Part shown: piece after piece, positions 51,611-63,407 of the stretch
Position numbering within the stretch: the first letter of the stretch is position 1
Layout of the letters: each line of letters opens with the position of its first letter
Source of the DNA: Pyrus communis
Taxonomy: Eukaryota; Streptophyta; Magnoliopsida; Rosales; Rosaceae
DNA length: 64,000 nt
NCBI RefSeq assembly: GCF_963583255.1
Contig: NC_084816.1
Span: forward strand, 5,431,100 to 5,495,099
Direction of reading: 5' to 3'
The notes under the pieces: model-generated
Told to the model about the DNA's origin: nothing
The model's database searches: none
What the model saw: only the letters and a program-made list of their open reading frames with translations
Made by a program: the position numbers and the translations under genes

Positions 51611-53347
51611 ATGGCGAGTAGAGTAGACCACGAATACGACTACCTGTTCAAGATCGTGTTGATCGGTGACTCTGGTGTGGGCAAATCTAACATTCTCTCT
51701 AGATTTACCAGGAATGAGTTCTGCTTGGAGTCCAAATCCACTATCGGAGTCGAGTTCGCCACCCGAACTCTCCAGGCAAGTTCGCTTACTGAATTTAATC
51801 TTGGTGTGAGAGTTGATTTGTATTTCAATTGTTTGATTTTGTTCGCAGTGGATGAGGTATTTGTTTGTGATGGATTGGATCCTATGCGGTTTAAATTTCG
51901 GGGGGTTTCAGAGTTTGAATTATTTTTGGTTGAAGTTTTGTTTGGTGGCCTGGAGATTGTGATGATTGTTTGGATTTTGTTTAGGGATTTACGTTGTTTA
52001 ATTGGAGTACATCGAAAAATTTGTTACTAATAGACTGGTAAGCGGGCTCGAATTCTCTTTTTAGTACTTTGTTTTTAGGTGGTTATCCATGGCCAAATAA
52101 GCATGATGAACCGTTGGGATAAACAGTCGTCTTTTTGTTTGACGGAACAGGAGATTTACTTTACACTAAAACTGGCTGGTAGATTCTGTCTCCAGGAGTT
52201 TGATCATTTTGCTGTTATTGATCTTTAAGTTTATATAACACATTAAGGATGGATTGCAGAGTTCAAGAAAGACGAGTTGATTATTGAGCACTTACATGTT
52301 GACGCTTAAGTTTGATTCTTAATTAAACGCAACTACTAACTAACTGCCCACACGACACAGAACCGAGCGCAATGGCATTCTAGGATTCATATAGCCAACC
52401 CCACTTAGTGGGAAAAGGCTTTGTTGTTGTTGTTGTTGTACTAACTACCCTATATTATCGTTTTTAAAGACCGTTGGTTAGTTAGATTTCTTATGCGTGT
52501 CTACTGCCTATTGATTGAATTTTGTATATGTAGGCAACTATATGAATGTGGTTTTGCCAGATAAGTTGCTCAACTATATGAATATGGCATGGTTGAAGAA
52601 AGAACTAGATTTTCTTCCCCGGTTGTACAAACAACTGAGAATTGAAACATCATGGCTCGATTGATTGTGAAGTTTCTCCAGAAATATGAAAGGTGTCGAC
52701 TGGACCACTGGTCCCAGAGCATGTTTACAAGTTTCAAACATGCAGTTGTCACTTGTCATTGTAGCATACCGTTCAATATGTTGATGAGTAGAAATAAGTC
52801 TGTTTACAAATTATGGCTTACAATCTGATGTAATGCTTACACTCTTCCTTTTCTGAAATTACAGGTTGAGGGAAAGACTGTGAAGGCACAGATCTGGGAT
52901 ACAGCAGGTCAGGAGCGATACCGTGCTATCACCAGTGCTTACTATAGAGGGGCAGTGGGTGCTTTCCTTGTCTACGACATAACTAAGCGACCAACTTTTG
53001 AGAATGTCCAAAGGTGGCTCCGTGAGTTGAGGGACCATGCAGATTCGAACATTGTTATCATGATGACAGGAAACAAGTCTGACTTGAACCATCTCAGAGC
53101 TGTTTCAGAGGACGATGGTCAGTCGTTGGCTGAGAGGGAAGGTCTCTCATTTCTCGAGACATCTGCACTGGAAGCAACCAACATTGAGAAAGCATTTCAA
53201 ACTATTCTAACCGAGATCTACCATATCGTCAGCAAAAAAGCACTGGCAGCCCAAGAAACAGTCTCAACTACCCTACCTGGTCAAGGAACCACCATCAACG
53301 TTGGTGATGCTTCTGGGAATACGAAGAGAGGTTGCTGCTCGACATAA
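51611..53347 (+). CDS. RABA2: RABA2-type small GTPase (Rab11-like), 2 coding exons
   Basis: Membrane-bound Rab GTPase acting in trans-Golgi/recycling endosome to plasma membrane and cell-plate traffic. Exons 51611-51775 and 52865-53347 join in phase 0 to 215 aa. G motifs: GDSGVGKSN (P-loop), [13 protein letters not shown] (switch I), [20 protein letters not shown] (switch II), GNKSDLNHL and ETSALEA. The C-terminus GCCST carries the double Cys for geranylgeranylation. The residues [13 protein letters not shown] and the tail [13 protein letters not shown] point to the RABA2c/d branch. The coding intron begins with GC (CAG/GCAAGT), a rare GC-AG intron, and ends ACAG. A further GT-AG intron (about 51454-51579) splits the 5' UTR; reading through the donor gives stop codons. 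The gene converges on the MTPB gene. Confidence 0.94.
52360..52440 (+). mobile_element. 3' part of an Au-type SINE in the RABA2 intron
   Basis: The stretch CTAGGATTCATATAGCC, CCCCACTTAGTGGGAAAAGG and CTTTGTTGTTGTTGTTGTTG is the diagnostic 3' end of the plant Au SINE family, finishing in a GTT repeat. The 5' tRNA-like half with pol III boxes is not seen, so the copy is 5'-truncated. Confidence 0.75.
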
Positions 53348-54143
53348 AAGATGACACCTAGGGAGAGTTGGGGAAATTATTTGCTGGTTGCCAGCCCTTT
53401 TGATTTTTCTCTTTTGAGTTTCTTTTTTTCGGGTGACAGGGAGGCATGTAGAATACAGGTTTAATTCATCGAGTTGTGATAAGGAAGCTTTGTGAAAATT
53501 AAAATGACAGTAGTATTGATACATTTTGAGTGCCCGCTTTTACTTCTGATTCACCATTTGTTATATGTTTGCTTTTTATCAAGTGTAACTACTGAAATTT
53601 GGAATGTTTGGTGGAACTTGGCATCTCAAATTAAAGAATCAATGGAACAGAAGAAGCCTTGTTTGTTCGGAGTTGGATTTTCGAGTTTCGTTTCTCAGTT
53701 GCTTCTTCCATTTTATTAAAAGCTTCGATGCCCGCTGTCATATCGCTATAGACTCATTTCTGCAGCCTTCCCTTTTCTTTCTGTTGCCTTCACTCTTGGG
53801 ATCGCTTGTGGTTTCTCCTGGTGCTGGCATTTTCACCGTGCATGTATTTTTATGGGATTGCACAGTTCGTGAACTAGCCTTGGAACGTTGAATCGATAAG
53901 GATTAGGATTAGGGTTTTTTGTTAGGCGGGAGGGAAGTCAGTGGGAATCGAACCAACATCAGGGTGCATAAGCATGATTGTTTTTCCGCCACTGTGGTAA
54001 AACGTATGGAATTCTTTGGGACATCCGGATGCGTAAATTTTAATCGCTTGCCCAAGAAGTCAACATGATTAGTGCTAAACTTTTAAAGTGGGAAAGGGTA
54101 GGATTTAATAATATCAAACAAAATGATGGTTTGAATCTGTAGT
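53348..54143. other. Convergent 3' UTR region of RABA2 and MTPB
   Basis: The first 550 bp read as the RABA2 3' UTR. The open frames there (53492-53719, 53604-53891) have no domain. The two stop codons are about 800 bp apart, so the transcripts may come close end to end. Confidence 0.45.
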
Positions 54144-55325
54144 CTACTGTTCAATCTGTATAGTTACATGATGTATTCTGTAAGTACTTTCACAGTAATC
54201 CCTAATCTTGTCAATTATCTGACTAGAGCTTACGGCAGGCTCGGACGTTACATGGCAAGACAACACAGTTTTTCCAACCGTTAGCGCCCAAACGTGTAGG
54301 TCGTGAACATCCCGAACTCCTTTGATGCACTTGATGCCTTTTTCTAGCCCGGCGATATCAATCTCGCTTGGCGTTCTCTCCATCAATATCCCATATATAT
54401 TTTTAAGCATCGATATAGTTGTGCTAACAGCAAAAACAGAAAATATGAGTGTGCAGATGAGATCAACTACTAACCAATCTGGCCTTGCCCATATGATGCC
54501 TCCAGCGGCCATCACCCCAACGGACTGAATCATATCGGCGATGACATGCAAGTAAGCTCCCTGGATATTTATGTTTAATATTTTAGTCTTTTCTGGAGAA
54601 GTGGATGACACCAGACTCGTTTTATCGTCCTCCATTATTGCACTTTCTTCCTCCTGATAATCATGACCATGATGATGATCGTGATTATGGCCATGATGAT
54701 GATCGTGAGTATGAACTTGATGATGATCATGACCTAAGCCTCCACATGCATGATGGGTGTGGTCGTGACCAAGCCACACGACCATGATTAAGTTGACAAG
54801 AAACCCAAATGCGGCAACTGAAAACATGAGTAACCCGTTCACCTTTTCCTTAGTGTGAACGATCCTGTCAACTGCTTCATAGATCAAGATCCCAGAGACC
54901 AGCCATATGAGCTGCACAGAGAAAAGGGCACTCAAAACCTCAAGACGGTGATATCCGAAAGACTGGTACGATGTTGCCTCCCAACCTGAAGCCTTTACTG
55001 TGAAAAGAGCAATGGAGAATCCAACAACATCAGTGAGCAAGTGGGCTGCATCTGTGAGTACTGCAAGGCTGTTGGCTTTGACACCACCAATAATTTCAAC
55101 AACCATAAACATGAGAGATGCAACAACGAGTACAGAAAGTTTTGTAGCTGACTTTGACCGCTGTTTCGAATCCAAACTACAGTGCTCGCTTTTGGAGAAA
55201 ACACAGACACACAAGGAGCGAGGCACCTGTGGTGGCACAGGAAGAGCATCAATACCTTCAGAGACTATTGGGATCTCAATTTCCTGAGACTCTGTTCTCG
55301 TAAAGGGTACCTTCTCATGTTCCAT
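54144..55325 (-). CDS. MTPB: Metal tolerance protein B (CDF zinc transporter), single coding exon
   Basis: Cation diffusion facilitator that moves Zn2+ (and possibly related metals) out of the cytosol, usually into the vacuole, by H+ antiport. 393 aa with six predicted helices starting near residue 62. Metal-site pairs are present in helix 2 (H95 and D99, DAAHLLTD) and helix 5 (H260 and D264, LHVIADMI). The loop between helices 4 and 5 (about 187-222) is His-rich (GHDHHQVHTHDHHHGHNH), as in the Zn-CDF/MTP1 group. The N-terminal FSKSEHC and GILMERTPSEID blocks resemble MTPB more than MTP1. The cytosolic C-terminal domain ends VTIQIEQ. The start codon lies directly after a splice acceptor (GAAGCAG/ATGG), with a noncoding first exon whose donor is near 56649. 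Confidence 0.9.
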   Translation of the reverse strand: MEHEKVPFTRTESQEIEIPIVSEGIDALPVPPQVPRSLCVCVFSKSEHCSLDSKQRSKSATKLSVLVVASLMFMVVEIIGGVKANSLAVLTDAAHLLTDVVGFSIALFTVKASGWEATSYQSFGYHRLEVLSALFSVQLIWLVSGILIYEAVDRIVHTKEKVNGLLMFSVAAFGFLVNLIMVVWLGHDHTHHACGGLGHDHHQVHTHDHHHGHNHDHHHGHDYQEEESAIMEDDKTSLVSSTSPEKTKILNINIQGAYLHVIADMIQSVGVMAAGGIIWARPDWLVVDLICTLIFSVFAVSTTISMLKNIYGILMERTPSEIDIAGLEKGIKCIKGVRDVHDLHVWALTVGKTVLSCHVTSEPAVSSSQIIDKIRDYCESTYRIHHVTIQIEQ

Positions 55326-57521
55326 CTGCTTCAGAAAAGTGGCGGTGTTAATTTCTTTAAAAAGAAAAGAAAATCTGATGAAGAGATTCAGTAATATGAT
55401 TGATTAATCGCGTTCATTCAGAGATGATAAGTCATATGTTATGTTATGAAGTTTACATAAAGTAAAAAAAAAAATTGATCTTTTGGACATTCGGAACTCG
55501 AGATTCAGAAAAATTGTTGGTTTCAAATACGAAACTATTAGAAGTTAGTTTCAAACGCTAAATTATTAGCATCAGCTCCAAGGATTACTTGACTATCCAA
55601 ATCCATCTCAGGCTACAACTGTGCATCAACTCACCGCAATGACACAACAATCTGCATCCTCATCGTATCTGTTTTACATTCCCCTTGTCCATGTAGTTCA
55701 CTCAATAACATTGCACCACTCCCAAATGGTTTTCATTGCACATTATAAGATTGTATTAGATAATGTCTTTTCCTCTGTTTAATGTGCAGTCATTGATTTT
55801 AAAAGCAGATGACGCATTTCAGTTTTATAGCTAAATCGAGGCCTATTTACATATATTAAGCAAGCTCAGGATATTAGAGTGCTACGTCAACTTACAGCAA
55901 AACAAAGCAGCTGCGCAAGCGAGCACACAGAAGATCGAGCTGGCCCAAAGCTGCTCAGAGCTAAGTCATATTCCAGCTCAAAGACCACTTCAGCAGAAGC
56001 TAATTGGCAATGGTCGACTGGTATAACTGGTATAACTGATGCAACAACTTTAATTAAGCTTTAATTAAATTCTCTGAGTTTAGTTACTAGTACGGAATTG
56101 TTTAGCTTAGATATTCTCGGGTTCAGTTAGCTTGGTTTCACTGTGTGTGCAACCATGTGTATGACCGTTACGCATTTAGTTATTGGATGAAGGAAGAACA
56201 GTCTAATCCTTCCATTCTATGTAGAAAAATTAGAAACCTTGGAATTTCATCAAGAGCCACCTTAAAACTAACTTCCCTAACCCTTCCATCGTGTTGGACC
56301 CCGAAAAATGGTAATAACTATTTTTTTTCTACAATCTAATGCCTCTATGTGCTGCATCAAGAACCCAAAAACCTGAAATTCGGGCCGCTTTCTGATTCGA
56401 GAAGAATCAATCATCTCAACCCCAGTTGAACACCAAGCATCCAACTTTGCAACACATCCAATTAAACTAACAGACCCAAAATTTCAAATTCCATATATTA
56501 CCACTATCCAATACAATCATATAACAAAAATGAACACAAAGATCATAATACCCACTTCAAAAAGCAAATCAAAGAATCCAAAAAACCCAATAAAAATATC
56601 GAAAAACAAAACGAAGGAAGAGAGATCAATTGGGAACGATGAAGGAGTACCTGAGAATCTGAGAGAAAAGTAGAGCTTTTGATGACGGGGCTCCCTCTCT
56701 CTAGGGATCTCAAGCTTTAGAAATGGTCAATGAAATCAATAGGGAGAGATTTGAGAATTGAAATAATTAGGGTTTTACCTACATGGAAACGCAGTCGTCA
56801 TTTGTGGTCCAAGTCACACACTTTCTCCCGTCAATCATTGGGGGCAACGGCATTTAGCCTCCGTTGACGACAACGGAATCAGGACGAAATCACTGGTTAA
56901 TTCAATTCTTAGGGTAATCTCAAACTCCTCCAAATTGATTGGAGGAAAGATTTGGAGATTTTTCTAACTTGGAAACAAGTTGAAGTTTGATTTTGATTGA
57001 TTATTTCTTCAATTCAGTTAAAATTAATCATTTGATTTTTCATCTTTACTTTTTTATTTGTGTGACACGTGACTCATTTTAATAAAAATTCTAACGGAGT
57101 TGACGAAAATGACCGTAGCAGTACGTTTTGATAAGTCAAAAGACTAATTGTTATAAATTTTTAGTTAAAAGATTATTATTCTAATTAATTTAAAATTAAA
57201 AAACCATTACTACAATTTTTACTTTCTTTTTTATTATACTTAGCTCACGAATCTAATGATATTTAAATGATCTTAGTCTGAATTTGTTGAATATATATTT
57301 GTATTAAAAATATTTTTGACACTATAAAATTTTTATTTTCTTGCTTGTATTTTAAATTTAATTTTATAAATGCTATATTCGTAACCAATTTATTTTTTTC
57401 CGGTTGTATAATAAAACATAACAGAAATAACGGAATGGCCTACTGACCGTTAGAAACGATCTTCACAGCCACCGCTTTCTCTCTCTTTACCATATCTAAA
57501 CCATCACACATAGAAACCGCC
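55326..57521. other. MTPB 5' UTR intron and divergent promoter region
   Basis: 55326-56649 reads as one minus-strand intron (donor CTCAG/GTACTCC, acceptor at the MTPB ATG). The noncoding first exon is about 56650-56720. From there to 57521 is the shared upstream region of MTPB and the divergent coiled-coil pseudogene. The small open frames at 55879-56339 carry no known domain. Confidence 0.5.
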
Positions 57522-60500
57522 ATGCAGAGGCTGCAGCGAGGGCAGCCGAGACGGGAATCACCGTCCTTACCTCGCCTTCGCTCCGCCATGGACTCCCGCC
57601 ACGCAACTCTCGGCCGACGAACGGTACAGATCTCATCGCCACCGTCTGCTTTCCTTTTCCTATTGAATATTTGAATCCGAAATTAAATATTCTCCTTCAA
57701 TTTTGTTCATTTCATTTAAATTTCTATCAGTTGGAAGAAATTGGCCAAAAGCGAGCTGCAGAAAAATTGAGCAAAACTTCGTCCGGACCTGATCTCAGCA
57801 AAGCCTCCATCCCTATCGGTTCGTCATCTATTTTCGATAATGTTTTCGGTTGAATTTGATATTTTTATGCTTCTGATGAAGTTTTTTATTGCGCAGATAA
57901 TGTAGGAATGTGAAAATCGGAGAGCGCGAATCGACTCTCTGAGGTAGGAGCTGATTTCTGGATTCATTATTTGTTGAGAAAAGAATTTTTTTTTTTCTGA
58001 AATTTGTTTTTTGAGTTTTATGTTTGGTTGCTGAGACAATTTCAGTTTAAATTCTCATGTAAATATGATTGCTGGTGCAGAGCGACGTAAGTGTTTTGGT
58101 TGCTCAGATAAAGAACTTGGAGAAGAAGAATGCGGAATTGGAGGAGCAAAACAAAAACTTGGCTTCCATGGTAGGACTTCTGTTTCTGTGGTTTGTTTGT
58201 TTAATTCTTCGTTTGCATTTTACGAAGATGTTAGTTTTCGGTGATGATCAATTTTATGGTGTATAATTATTTTACCCACTTGATGTTTCAGCTTGAAACA
58301 AAGGAAGCTGGGGGCGATGTGCTGCAAAAACGTCTGGATGATCCGGTAGATGTAGCACCTTTTAAATCTCTTTGCATTTTTCTTTCAGTAAAGATTATGT
58401 CTTCCATATTTTGCTGTCTTGTTTTCATTTCAGGGTCCGTATAAATTTTTCGCTGCCAGTAATTCCGTTATTTGTTAGAGATATTGATTCACAATGAATG
58501 TACAACTATTGGAAAGAAAAGGGCTTTACTCGTTAACTTTTTCAGCCTGTTCTCATTTACACTTCGCTGTAAATTGCAGGAGAAAAACACTGTACCTTCA
58601 TTGAGAAAAGCTCTCAAAGATGTTGCAATGGAGAAAGATGCGGCAGTTGTTGCACGGTTACTGACCATCTATATGTTAGTCGGTGTTTCATCTCACTTGG
58701 TTCTCTCTATTTTGTTTCACTGTCAAAATTTGATTTCTTAGTGTAGGACGATCTTTCAGCACAGCTTCGTACGCTCAAGAAACGGTTAGAGGATGCAGAG
58801 GAAGAATAGTATCAAGTATGCAGTTAGTTTCTCTATTGGATCTCTCTGGAACAACAGATTTGTATGGTTTTCTCACTCTTTGTCTTGCAACAGGCTGAGG
58901 AAGACACAGCCGCTTTGAGAGCAGAACTGAATATGTTACAGCAACAAGCAATGAGTGGTTCACTTGGTGCAATGAACTCAATTTCTAATTCACCAGATCA
59001 GATACAAATGTTAGAAAAGGAGTCAGCTAGCTTAAAATCTGCGTTGCAGGTGATAATTTGTTTATTGGAATTTTTGTAGTTTCACATCTGGTGTTTGTTT
59101 ATAGGTGTCTAACTGTGGTAAATTTATTGTAGCAAGAGTCACTTGAGGCAACAAGAGCGACAACAATTAGCAGAGGAGCAAGCACAGGCATCGACACTTA
59201 CATCTGAAAAGCAAGAATTGGAAGAAAAACTTGCAGATATGTCCAGAAAGGCTTCAGGTACCAAATCTACCAAATATACATTTCAACAACATAAGGAATT
59301 TCAGAGAAACTCTTTTCAGATTTCAAGGTACAAATAGGGTGGGGACTTTAGGAAGCCTCTTATAAATCTTGGGGTGCACGTAGTGATGTGGAACAAAAGG
59401 AATAATTGTACCTAAAACACTGTTGATCAAGAAAAGTAAATGAATCGGTCGTTGTTGGCTTGACTTTTTCCTCTAACAGGACAGGGATTCCAAAACTGCT
59501 TCCATCATAGCTTTTCTTCTCATTTTTATGTTCATCGCAATATGCATACTTCCTATATACCCATGTTTAGATCCATAACCTATATCCCTTGCCAAAGAAA
59601 ATAGGGAGGGAAACAAGGAGGCAGGAATGTAATGAGTTCCTCTCAGGAGGCACTGTACTATTAGTCCATTACATATTATGAGTGTGGCTCATTAGTTCCA
59701 CCTCCTCTCTTTCTTGTTGTCCCTTGATAAATTTATTTACGGGTTAATGCATTAATGTCCAGGAAGACAAGGAGAAACTTGAGCAGCAGTTGCATGACAT
59801 GGCGGTAGTGATTGAGAAATTGGAAAGCAGTAGACAAAAACTTTTGATAGAGGTTATCCTTGCAACACTTTCTCTTTCATAACTCCAATAAGAAACTTTG
59901 CTTTGGTGGTGGTTTTGTCTTTTGACAGCAAACTCACTTTTTGTACATGGTGGCAGATTGATTCCCAATCTTCAGGGAAAGGCTTTTCGAGGAAAATTCT
60001 GATCTCTCGAATTCTTATCAGCAAGCAGTGAATATTAACAGAATGTTGGCTATCTGCATGCTTACCCTGTATTCATTTTTGTAATAATTTCTTGCTTTTG
60101 TTCTCCTTAGATAGACTGAAACAATTGCCAACAGGACATGGAGAGCTTACGCTTTACTATGCCTTTTTTCTTTTCGTAAAACGTCTAATTTTTTGGCATG
60201 TGAATTTGCAGGTGAAAGACTGTCTTAAGCATAACGAAGAGCTCCGTTGAACTTTGGATAAGTTGAGAACACCGGGCCAAGGGATTGTCAGAATCCCATG
60301 ATGGCAGGGCCAATGACACTGGTTAGTCTGTTAGCAGAAAAAACGTTTATTTCATAGTTTCGTTTTTTGGTATGAAAAAACTTCTATTGTTTGAAACTTT
60401 CCATGGTGCTTTGTTTTGTTAAAGATTGAGGATGGGGATTACTTAGCTTTCATTAATTGGCATCGTTTTTTGAATTTCCTTTGTGTTTTTGTTTGTAGGA

Positions 60501-60765
60501 TCAACTCGCGAAAGAACAGAGGAGAGCAGAGGCATTATCCGATGAAGTATTGCAGGTCTCTGCACGACTCCAACAAGCCACCCAAGCATACAATGGGCTT
60601 GCATGCCTGTAAGCTCCCACTCCCTCTTTCCCGCCCTCCATTTTCTTGTAAGTTTCGTGCTAACATCAATTTCATCCGACGCGTTGCAGCTATAAACCAG
60701 TGTTGCGAAACATTGAGAGCAGTCTCATCAAGATGAAACAAGACGGCCCCGTGACGGTGCGGTGA
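57522..60765 (+). pseudogene. Coiled-coil (myosin/golgin-like) protein pseudogene, about 14 exons
   Basis: The remains of a long coiled-coil protein gene resembling uncharacterised plant proteins annotated 'myosin-like' or At1g24560-like. Exons can be followed by family frame: 57522-57623, 57731-57818 (EEIGQKRAAEKLSKTSSGPD), 57897-57943, 58081-58170 (heptads LVAQIKNLEKKNAELEEQN), 58292-58345, 58580-58656 (VPSLRKALKDVAMEKDAAVV), 58747-58815, 58894-59049, 59133-59257, 59763-59852, a stretch near 59959-60047, 60212-60306, 60500-60608 and 60690-60765 (YKPVLRNIESSLIKMKQDG). Lesions: TGA at 57911-57913, TAG at 58807-58809, a 2-bp loss near 59145 in the QESLLRQQE block, loss of a few bases near 59975, and TGA at 60248-60250. 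Introns are kept, so it is a duplicated rather than processed pseudogene. An intact paralogue is expected elsewhere. Confidence 0.82.
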
Positions 60766-62209
60766 ATGCTAACGCAAATCAGCTCAACCCCCTTTATACT
60801 AAACTTGGTTAAAGTAGCACATTATTATTTGTAAAGTCTGAAACCCATATGCTCGGCATTCTTCATCTTCAAAATGTTCAGTAAGTAAAGGTAAAGGAAA
60901 AAAAATGTGTAGTTATGTAAAAATTGGGTTTCTGTTACGTATTTTGTAATGGTGTCCTATTTGGGTTTGAATTTGACTTTTTTAGTTGGATTCTTTGCTT
61001 GGTGGAGAGATTTTGTCAATCACCTATTTGATTAGGATTTGGATTTGCTTTCAATTAGAATTAGAATTCTAAGCTAAGTCTTATGCACTCTAAGTAGGAG
61101 CTTAAAGTTAGTTTATTTTGTGTGCCTCACCATTAGTTTAGAAAGTTTTCTCTGGTTGAGCTTTGGGTGGAGGTCACCGTTTAAGGTCTTGAGTATGGTA
61201 ATTTATGGCTCATTCGCTTGGCAATTACAATTTGCGAAATCTTTTTTGTTTGTTATTGGATTCTCTACTCATTTCGTTTATGGTTGTAATTGTGGGATTT
61301 GGGTTGTGAGAGTTTTACCACTCTTTTGTAATTTCCGTTTGTTTAGTGAAATTCATGGTCGTGCTTTGCCCATGAACGTAGGCTTTAGCCGAACCACGTT
61401 AAATCTCATGTTCTTATTTTGAGATTGTTTACTTCTTTGTTTTCGCCTCCAACATTGATATTTGGTATTTTGTTGGAATTTGCTTCCATTTCCGCATAAA
61501 AGTATAATAGAAATAGATAATCTCGGAAGGCTCGAATAAAAAACATATGGTAAAAACATAAGTCTACACATAACTTGTACAGGGCTGTGGAGTCTTGCAT
61601 TCTTATAAATTATAGTTTTGTAGGATGAAAACATGACTCGTCTGAGTAATACTGCATTTACCACATTTGTATCACATTTTTAATAGATATAGATCTCACC
61701 AATACAAGCAGGTTTTACCTTTATTAAAAAGGTGGTACGCAAATTGTGATAAGACTTTCCATAATAGTTTGAGTGAGTGTGAAAACTAAATATATGGATT
61801 AGACAACCTGAGTTTGATATTTATCTACTCTTACGCAAGTGTGAGTACAATATATTGATATCACGCTCATAAGTTTAATATATTGATATCACACTCAAAT
61901 ATTTCATCATATCGTAGGAGTATGATTCTTATGATGACAATATATTAGTATCGCACTCACTTTTTTTGGCCTACTGTAAAAAGCCTAAGATTATCATTTT
62001 TGTCAAACAATCCTTATCTGCAGCACATTTCGGTCATTGTACGTTAGGTTTGTGCTGAACATTACTTGACAAGAACTTGAAGATGCATTACATGCTAACA
62101 CAAATATAAATCGTTCCAATTAGTTAGAAACATAAATAACCAATTTGACAAAAAAAATTATGATGCTCAGAATAGAATACTCCAAATCTTTTAATCGTTA
62201 GATTTTAAC

Positions 62210-62251
<42 letters not shown>

Positions 62252-62860
62252 TTTTTTTAATATTTAATAGTTAAAACTCAAAAGTATCGTATACTTCGAA
62301 GTACTTTACAAAAGAAATTCGTAATTCTATAATTTTAGTTAAATTTTCTTCGATTCGATTTAGGTCACAACAAAACTGACATTTTTGAATTATATTGAAA
62401 TAAATTGTCAAAGTAGGAACTCGTGTTGGTGACTAATAACCGATGACATGCCGGGCACCAAGGCTTCATTAAACATAAGACAACGACATGCTGAACAATA
62501 TAGTTCTCGTAAACTATTACACATGTTCTTAAAATATAATTATCCTCTAAAACAATGGAAAATTTCAAGCTCGGAATTGATTTTCTAATTGAATGCTCGT
62601 GGCGAGCAATGAAATGAAATTGAAAGAAGGTCAAAAGTTCAAAATATCTTGAACAACATGACTTAATTTTGAACAAATAACTTAGTTAGAGCAAAATGGC
62701 AAATTATTATTTTTGGAAAGTTGATATGACATTTCGTTTAAAATTTTAGTTTATAAGATAGAATGAAATAACTGTATAAGTTCATATAACACATTAAAAA
62801 TTTTCTCATTTTATATTTAGTTGATTCTAACTTATTTTAAGACTTTTTCGTTGTCATAAG
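60766..62860. other. Intergenic region with no supported gene
   Basis: AT-rich. The open frames at 61120-61422 and 61353-61664 have no known domain. 61800-61950 repeats the phrase ATATTGATATCAC(A/G)CTCA several times. An (AT)n tract lies at 62210-62246. I see no RNA gene. Confidence 0.4.
62210..62246. repeat. (AT)n microsatellite
   Basis: About 17 near-perfect AT units in an AT-rich spacer. Confidence 0.9.
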
Positions 62861-63197
62861 TGTCACATCCCGACCTCGGCGGGACCACTTCCCGGGCCCG
62901 CTCCACCACCGTAGCACGATATTGTCCTTTTTGAGCCCCATCACGTCATCATGGTTTTGTTTCTGGGAACTCACACGAGAACTTCCCAATGGGTCACCCA
63001 TATGGTTTTGTTTCTGGGAACTCACACGAGAACTTCCCAATGGGTCACCCATCCTGAGAGTGCTCTCGCGCACTACTTGCTTAACTTCGGAGTTCCGATG
63101 GAACCCGAAGCCAGTGAGCTCCCAAAAGGCCTCGTGCTAGGTAGGGATGAAAATATACATATAAGAATCACTCTCCTGAGCGATGTGGGATGTCACA
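62861..63197 (-). mobile_element. Cassandra-like solo LTR with 5S-rRNA-like promoter
   Basis: A 337-bp unit with inverted ends TGTCACATCC and GGATGTCACA, flanked by the perfect 5-bp duplication ATAAG (62856-62860 and 63198-63202). On the minus strand it contains 5S rRNA-like sequence: GGAACTCCGAAGTTAAGC (box A region), then GCGAGAG and GGATGGGTGACC (box C), followed by GGGAAGTTCTCGTGTGAG. This is the hallmark of Cassandra TRIM retrotransposons, whose LTRs carry an RNA polymerase III 5S-type promoter. No internal domain or second LTR is present next to it, so it is a solo LTR. A 51-bp unit (62951-63001 and 63002-63052), covering box C and its 3' flank, is tandemly duplicated. Confidence 0.88.
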
Positions 63198-63233
63198 ATA
63201 AGCAACTTTGCAATGAGTGCATAAATATTTCGT

Positions 63234-63407
63234 AATATTTTTTTAACAGTTTATTACATAAATATTCTTCAAAGTTTATCGAATTTTCACAAAACATTTT
63301 CACATTTGAGACATTACAATAACACTCACTTAGTCTTGTTGCTAGCTTGATGCTGTAACGAAAGAGCATGCAACGTTTACTCCGACCACCCCTAAGATTC
63401 GACTTTG
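63234..63407. repeat. Direct repeat R2, left copy
   Basis: About 170 bp matching 63820-64000 in the same orientation. Shared blocks: TTACATAAATATTC, GTTGCTAGCTTGATGCTGT and CCCCTAAGATTCGACT. The left copy lies about 30 bp after the Cassandra LTR. Confidence 0.75.

Noticed and set aside
51539..52030. A 163-aa open frame starting before the RABA2 ATG
   Set aside because: Its N-terminal part is translated leader and its C-terminal half reads through the GC-AG intron. The family frame resumes at 52865.
62861..63197. A functional 5S rRNA gene
   Set aside because: Only the promoter-like core resembles 5S rRNA. The ends, the target duplication and the internal tandem repeat show it is an LTR, not a rRNA gene.
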